Assembly: GCF_012849055.1 (NCBI RefSeq)
Contig: NZ_CP051677.1
Span: forward strand, 2,680,501-2,744,500
Direction of reading: 5' to 3'
Length of the DNA: 64,000 bases
DNA from: Spirosoma rhododendri
GTDB taxonomy: Bacteria; Bacteroidota; Bacteroidia; Cytophagales; Spirosomataceae
The notes beneath the pieces were generated by a model. The model was not told the DNA's origin. It ran no database searches and was given only the letters and a program-made list of their open reading frames with translations. The stretch's first letter is position 1; each line of letters starts with the position of its first letter. A program made the position numbers and the translations under genes. This document shows, piece by piece, positions 59,635 through 64,000 of the stretch.

Positions 59635-59717
59635 GTTTTGGTTTGAGGTTCAAGGTTTATGGTTTACTGTCTAAGGTTTCCGGAGGAACATTGACCATTA
59701 AACCATAAACCTTGAAC
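59635..59717. repeat. Heptamer-periodic inverted repeat, copy A6
   Basis: Six heptamers in phase from 59641 to 59682 (GTTTGAG, GTTCAAG, GTTTATG, GTTTACT, GTCTAAG, GTTTCCG). A 19-bp perfect stem is formed by 59648-59666 with 59699-59717. Position inside a susC-susD operon, between the stop of susC and the start of susD, is unusual. Confidence 0.85.
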
Positions 59718-59722
59718 GCATT

Positions 59723-62700
59723 TTAAAACGTGACATTCAGGCCGAACAGGAACTGGCGCTGGTTGGGGTAAACGCCCTCATCGATACCGAACGACGTGGT
59801 GTTCGAGAACGACTGGTTGAGACTACCGCCCGCGCTGTTGTTGGTGTTCGACGTCGTGCCGATTTCGGGATCAAGACCCGAGTATTTGGTAATCGTAAAG
59901 AGGTTGGCCGACTGCACGTATACCCGCATCCGCTCGATACCCAGCCGCTTCAGCGTGTTGGCGGGCAGCGTATAGCCAAGCTGGGCGTTCTTCGCCCGCA
60001 GGTACGAACCGTTCTCCACGAAGTACGAGTTGGGTACGTTGGCCGAGCTGAACGAACCGACCGTTTCCTGAATCGGTGCTTTCGCGTCGTGATTTTCCGG
60101 CGTCCAGGAATTGTACAGGGCCGTATGGCTCTTGGCACCCTGGAAGTTGGCGTTGAAATCGGTCCACCAGCGTACGTTGTTCCAGATGTCGTTGCCCTGC
60201 GAGCCGTAGAAGAAGATGCTGAAATCGAACTTCTTGTAGGTCGCGCCGAGGTTCAGACCATAGCTGAATTTCGGGTTCGGGTTGCCGAGGTACGTCCGGT
60301 CGGCGTCGGTGATTTGTCCGTCGCCGTTGGTATCGGCGTAGCGGAAGCGACCCACAGCCACGTCGTTCTGGTACACGGCCGACGGGTTGCCGGTGGCCTG
60401 CTGCGCCTGCGTGTTGGCTGCGTTGATTTCTTCCTGCGAATTCCAGAAGCCCGCCGTTTTGTAGCCGTAGAACTGTCCGATTGAATGGCCCACAGCGTTA
60501 CGCACGATGTAGCTACCGTTGAACCGGCGACCTTCCTGATCGAAGTAATCGACCCCTTCGGCCAGCGATACGATCTTGTTGTTGTAAGTCGTGAAGGTCA
60601 GTGTACCCGTCAGGCGCAGATCGCTTGATACGTCGACCGTGCTCGACGCGGCAATGTCGAGACCGTGGTTACGCATCCGGGCGATGTTGATCGCCGGGGG
60701 CGTTCCCAGACCGGCCGTACCCGCCAGTTCGAGCGTGTAGAGCAGGTCACGTACTTCTTTGTTGTAATAGTCGACGGTCAGGTCGAGTTTCCCTTTCCAC
60801 AGACTGGCATCGAAACCAATGTTGGCGTTGATGTTTTTCTCCCAGCGCGCGTCGGGGTTACCGATGCGGGTACGCTGGAAGCCGAGCGAGTTGGCCGAAT
60901 TCGAGCCCGTGATGGCGTAGTACGACGAAGTCCGGTCGCCACCGTAGGTTGTGTAGGCGTTAGCCGGATCGACGTTCAGCTGGTTACCCATGACGCCGTA
61001 GCCCCCGCGAATTTTCAAATCGTTCAGCCAGGTCAGCCCGCTCATAAACGACTCCTGCGACACCCGCCAGCCCACACTCACCGCTGGAAATACACCGTAC
61101 TGGTAGTTCTGGAATCGGCTCGACCCATCGCGCCGGACGGTTGCCCCGATCAGATACCGGTCTTTAAAGCTGTAATCGACCCGGCCGATCAGCGAGAAAA
61201 GCGCATCGGCGTAGCGGTTGCTGTAGTTGGTCGGCGTTCCCGCACCCGTCGACAGGTTGGTGAAGTTGGGGTCGAACGAGAAGTAGTTCTGCGTGTTACC
61301 ACCCACGTTCCGGCCCCGGTTCTGGTAGGCTTCCGTACCCACCAGGATTTTCAGATCGTGTACGTTGTTGAAGTTTTGCTGATACTGCACCGTGTTGGTC
61401 CAGGTCCAGTTATTACCGCTGTACGTGTTCTCCGTGTACGAGTTCGTCGTGGTGTTTTCCTGGTTTTCGTAGGTCGGGTACGCAAACGAGTTGAAGTTAC
61501 CCATAAACAGTTCACCCCCGAAGCTGGTGCGGGCCGTGAAGTTTTTCAGGAAATCAACTTCGGCGTACATATTACCGAACAGACGGTTGCCCAGCCCCCG
61601 GTTGTTGCTGGTACGCTGCTGAATGGCGACTGGGTTGTTGGCGTTACCCAGACCCTGTCCGTAGCCGCCAGCGTAGTTGCCGGCAATGTCGTAGACCGGA
61701 ATGATCGGCTGCTGGCGGAAGGCCATACCGATAGCACTACCTTCCTGCAAGGCGTTGACACGCGGGTTGTCGGTAACCGAGAAGGCCAGATTTTCACCCA
61801 CCCGAATATTCTCGCGGATGTTGTACTGACTGTTCGACCGGATCGTGTAGCGCTTCAGATACGTGTTGATCAGCGTACCCTGCTGGTTGAAGTAGTTGAA
61901 CGAGAACAGGTAGTTGCCCTGCGGACCGCCCCACTAACGGCCAGGTTATGGCTCGTGATCGGCGCTGGTTTGAAAATCTCGTGGAACCAGTCGGTGCCCG
62001 TCTTGTTGGCGCGGGTGATCCGGTAAAACGAGTTGTACTGCTCAGGACTGGTATAGTTCGGGTTGACGTTATACCGCGATGGGTCGACCGACGGATCGCC
62101 TTCTTTGGCTCCCTGTGGCGCGATGTAGTCGGGTAGGGTTGGCGTCGCGCCACTGCCGTAGAGCGGGTCGTTGATGACCGCGTTGGGGTTGGCGTTGCGC
62201 AGCGCGTTGAACTTCAGTTGCGCTGTTTCCTGCGGATTCAGCAGATCCCAGACGTTGCCGCCTTTCGGAAACTGCATACCGTAATAGGCATCGTACTGCA
62301 CTTTTACCTTGCCGGTACCGCGCCGGGTCGTGATGATGATGACCCCGTTTGCCGCCCGCGACCCGTAGATCGACGCTGAGCCCGCATCCTTCAATACCTG
62401 CATCGACGCTACGTCGTTGGGGTTGATGTCGTTGATGTTCTGCGTCGGCACGCCATCGACAACGTACAGCGGCTGGTTGTTGCCGAAGGTATTCAGACCC
62501 CGAATACGAACCTGCGGTGCTTCGCCCGGCTGTCCCGAACCCAGCACCGTTACACCCGATGCTCGGCCCTGCAACTGATTGGTGATCTGCGCCGTTGGCT
62601 GCTGCTGCAATTCCGCGACGTTGACCACGGCAACCGCGCCCGTCAGGTCTTTCTTACGCTGTGTACCATAGCCAACCACGACGACTTCATTCAACGATTT

Positions 62701-63369
62701 CACGTCAGACGCCAGCTGCACATCGGGGATGGTTGTCCGGTTGTTGATCGGGATCTCTTGCGACGTATAGCTGATCGACGAAATGACCAGCGTACCGTTA
62801 CCGTCGGGCACGTTGAGCGTGTAGCGACCCTCGGCATCGGTAGCGGTACCCACGTTGGCCGTGCCTTTCACCAGTACCGTTGCGCCGGGCAGGCCCGTGC
62901 CTTTTTCATCGAGAACCCGGCCCGTGACGGTGATTGGCGGGACGGATTTTTCGCCGTTTGGGCGTATCGACGTGGTTGTGGCCGCACCGGTAGTGGGCGT
63001 TGTGATGGCAATACGCTTCAGAATAATTGTTTTCCCGTCGACTTCGTAGCTGATCTGGGCGGGGGCCAGCAGCTGATCGAGTACGGTCGAGAGTTTCTCA
63101 TTAGCTACCGCCACCGTCCGCACTTTCTGCGTACTGAAGATGCGCGGGTTGTACATGAATTTTACGTTGGCCTGCTTGCTAAGCTGACTGATAACCTGCT
63201 CCAGTGGGCGGTCGGCCGGGTCGAGGCTGACGCGCCGGTTGAGTAATTCCTGACTGTAGCCGTCGTTCGCCCGGACCACGGTGGCGAAGGCAGTCACGAC
63301 TAAAAACAGATAGCAGCTTGTCCGCATGAATCTGAGCAGCCGGTGCTGCATTTGTATTCGATTTGTCAT
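59723..63369 (-). CDS. STN-domain SusC/TonB-dependent receptor (locus 4), apparent 1-nt frameshift
   Basis: About 1215 residues if the frame is continuous. The signal peptide (about residue 10-35) is followed by an STN/secretin-TonB short N-terminal domain (RPLEQVISQLSKQANVKFMY ... LDQLLAPAQISYEVDGKTII), the region that signals to FecR, then VTGRVLDEKGTGLPGATVLV, NEVVVVGYGTQRKKDLTGA, plug motifs QPLYVVDGVPTQN and DVASMQVLKDAGSASIYGSR, and the barrel ending FLFGLNVTF. The frame breaks after HNLAVSG: one frame stops at 61870, and the barrel continues in another from GPQGNYLFSFNYF. The switch is a run of four C on the plus strand (61929-61932); five would restore it. Confidence 0.88.
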
Positions 63370-63557
63370 ACTTTTGAAATAATTGTCGGTTCAGAACGGC
63401 AATAAAAATCCCTTACCCCGGCATTGGGGGTGCTTTTGTCGCAGAAAGCTGTGGGGGAGTTACTTCGGAGTCAGTTGTGTTGGCGCACGGCTGACTCTTT
63501 TTTTGTCTGGTTTACGAATTGTTCATGTCATAGGCAGGGTAATAACGTTGAGTAATT

Positions 63558-64000
63558 TCAGGGGCAACCTTTACTGGAAATAATGAGCTTCCCGTCCATC
63601 TGCTCGTACTGAGCATCCAGCGTCCGGCAAATCATTGTCAGTTTCTCGAAGAGCGGTTCATCGTCCAGCGAGGCTGTCAGATAACAGTTCTTCATCATAT
63701 CGGCATCGTAGATGATTTCGATACCGTACGCGTTGGTCAGGGCCGCAAATACCGTACTGACCGGCGTATTGTTGAACTCAAATACGGGCCGCTGAATAAC
63801 CATGTCGAGCCGCGCGGGCGATTCGACCAGCGAGCGCGTCAGGTGGTTGTCGGCCCGGTCGAAGCGCACCTGCTGATTCGGTGCTAGCACCAATCCTTTC
63901 AGCTGAAGCGAGGCTACCTTGTCGGTACGTTGGCCGTCGTCGCGCGTGAAGACCGATACCCGGCCCGTTTTCACCACCACATCGACGCCTTCTTTCGCCG
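63558..64000 (-). CDS. FecR family anti-sigma regulator, C-terminal part (partial)
   Basis: The gene enters from beyond base 64000. The visible 147 residues include the end of the FecR domain (VVVKTGRVSVFTRDDG, LVLAPNQQVRFDRADNHLT) and the C-terminal DUF4974 domain: FEFNNTPVSTVFAALTNAYG, IEIIYDADMMKNCYLTASLD and RTLDAQYEQMDGKLIISSKG. This is a full-type Bacteroidota FecR, which transmits the state of the STN-bearing receptor encoded 188 nt downstream to an ECF sigma factor, presumably encoded further upstream outside the window. Confidence 0.9.
   Translation of the reverse strand, partial: AKEGVDVVVKTGRVSVFTRDDGQRTDKVASLQLKGLVLAPNQQVRFDRADNHLTRSLVESPARLDMVIQRPVFEFNNTPVSTVFAALTNAYGIEIIYDADMMKNCYLTASLDDEPLFEKLTMICRTLDAQYEQMDGKLIISSKGCP

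Noticed and set aside
60665..62026. 453-codon open frame on the plus strand opposite susC of locus 4
   Set aside because: Antisense to a well-supported receptor gene, with a low-complexity valine/arginine-rich product; shadow frame.
8515..63369. Programmed ribosomal frameshifting at the five broken genes
   Set aside because: The sites share only a G/C run; no slippery heptamer with pseudoknot or internal Shine-Dalgarno was seen, and the genes have no known frameshifting relatives. Undercalled homopolymers explain all five.
1..64000. Insertion sequences, integrases, prophage or attachment sites
   Set aside because: No transposase-, integrase- or phage-like protein was found, and no direct repeats flank any gene group.
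1..64000. tRNA, rRNA or tmRNA genes
   Set aside because: I found no cloverleaf with a T-loop GTTCGAATC-type motif or rRNA core sequence in the intergenic spaces.

Overview
The window looks like a chromosome segment from a Cytophagales bacterium (phylum Bacteroidota), probably a Spirosoma/Fibrella/Rudanella-type member of the Spirosomaceae/Cytophagaceae. The evidence is four SusC/SusD outer-membrane uptake pairs, a secreted protein with a type IX secretion (gliding-motility type) C-terminal sorting domain, FecR anti-sigma regulators, a lycopene cyclase, DUF2851 and DUF5872 proteins, moderately high G+C, and promoters of the Bacteroidota form TTTG-N19-TAnnTTTG (exact upstream of metK and of a marR gene). 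There is no phage, transposase, CRISPR array, tRNA or rRNA gene. No gene-free stretch exceeds about 300 bases.

Layout. 0-9 kb: end of an ATP-grasp gene, a glycosyltransferase, a large T9SS-secreted protein, yebC with a tiny membrane-protein gene behind it, lysA, a purine permease and brxA. 9-14 kb: a minus-strand suf Fe-S cluster locus (sufC, sufD, sufS, sufE, sufT) with a ParE-like toxin-antitoxin pair lodged between sufS and sufE and no sufB. 14-17 kb: an arginine deiminase-family gene and a CtlX-type citrulline hydrolase. 17-22 kb: a marR gene with a duplicated operator, a short orphan gene, an SDR, an outer-membrane protein, a secreted subtilase, a lipoprotein and a MaoC hydratase. 22-33 kb: two tandem SusC-SusD loci that look like paralogous copies. 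33-45 kb: an M20 amidohydrolase, an SDR, DUF2851, then a sugar locus (Gfo/Idh/MocA oxidoreductase, DUF1080, sugar isomerase/epimerase, SusD, SusC, short FecR). 45-57 kb: lipoproteins, OsmC, lipoyl synthase, lycopene cyclase, ECF-type sigma factor, metK, hibernation factor, cytochrome P450 and a cytochrome c/FG-GAP lipoprotein. 57-64 kb: a fourth SusD-SusC pair whose receptor carries an STN signalling domain and lies behind a FecR gene that runs off the edge.

Two features cut across the annotation. (1) Intergenic spaces hold many long imperfect inverted repeats whose arms are themselves degenerate tandem repeats with a strict 7-nt (consensus GTTYAAG, six copies) or 8-nt period (AGTYRTAR, AGAGTGAA, ACAGGATT, CACAGAGG types). 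They usually begin within a few bases of a stop codon and form a repeat class that ordinary gene annotation does not explain. (2) Five genes (brxA, sufE, the arginine deiminase, an outer-membrane protein gene and the fourth susC) are each broken by what reads as the loss of exactly one G/C from a run of five or six. This uniform signature suggests homopolymer undercalling in the assembly rather than five independent mutations, and it changes how those genes should be read.
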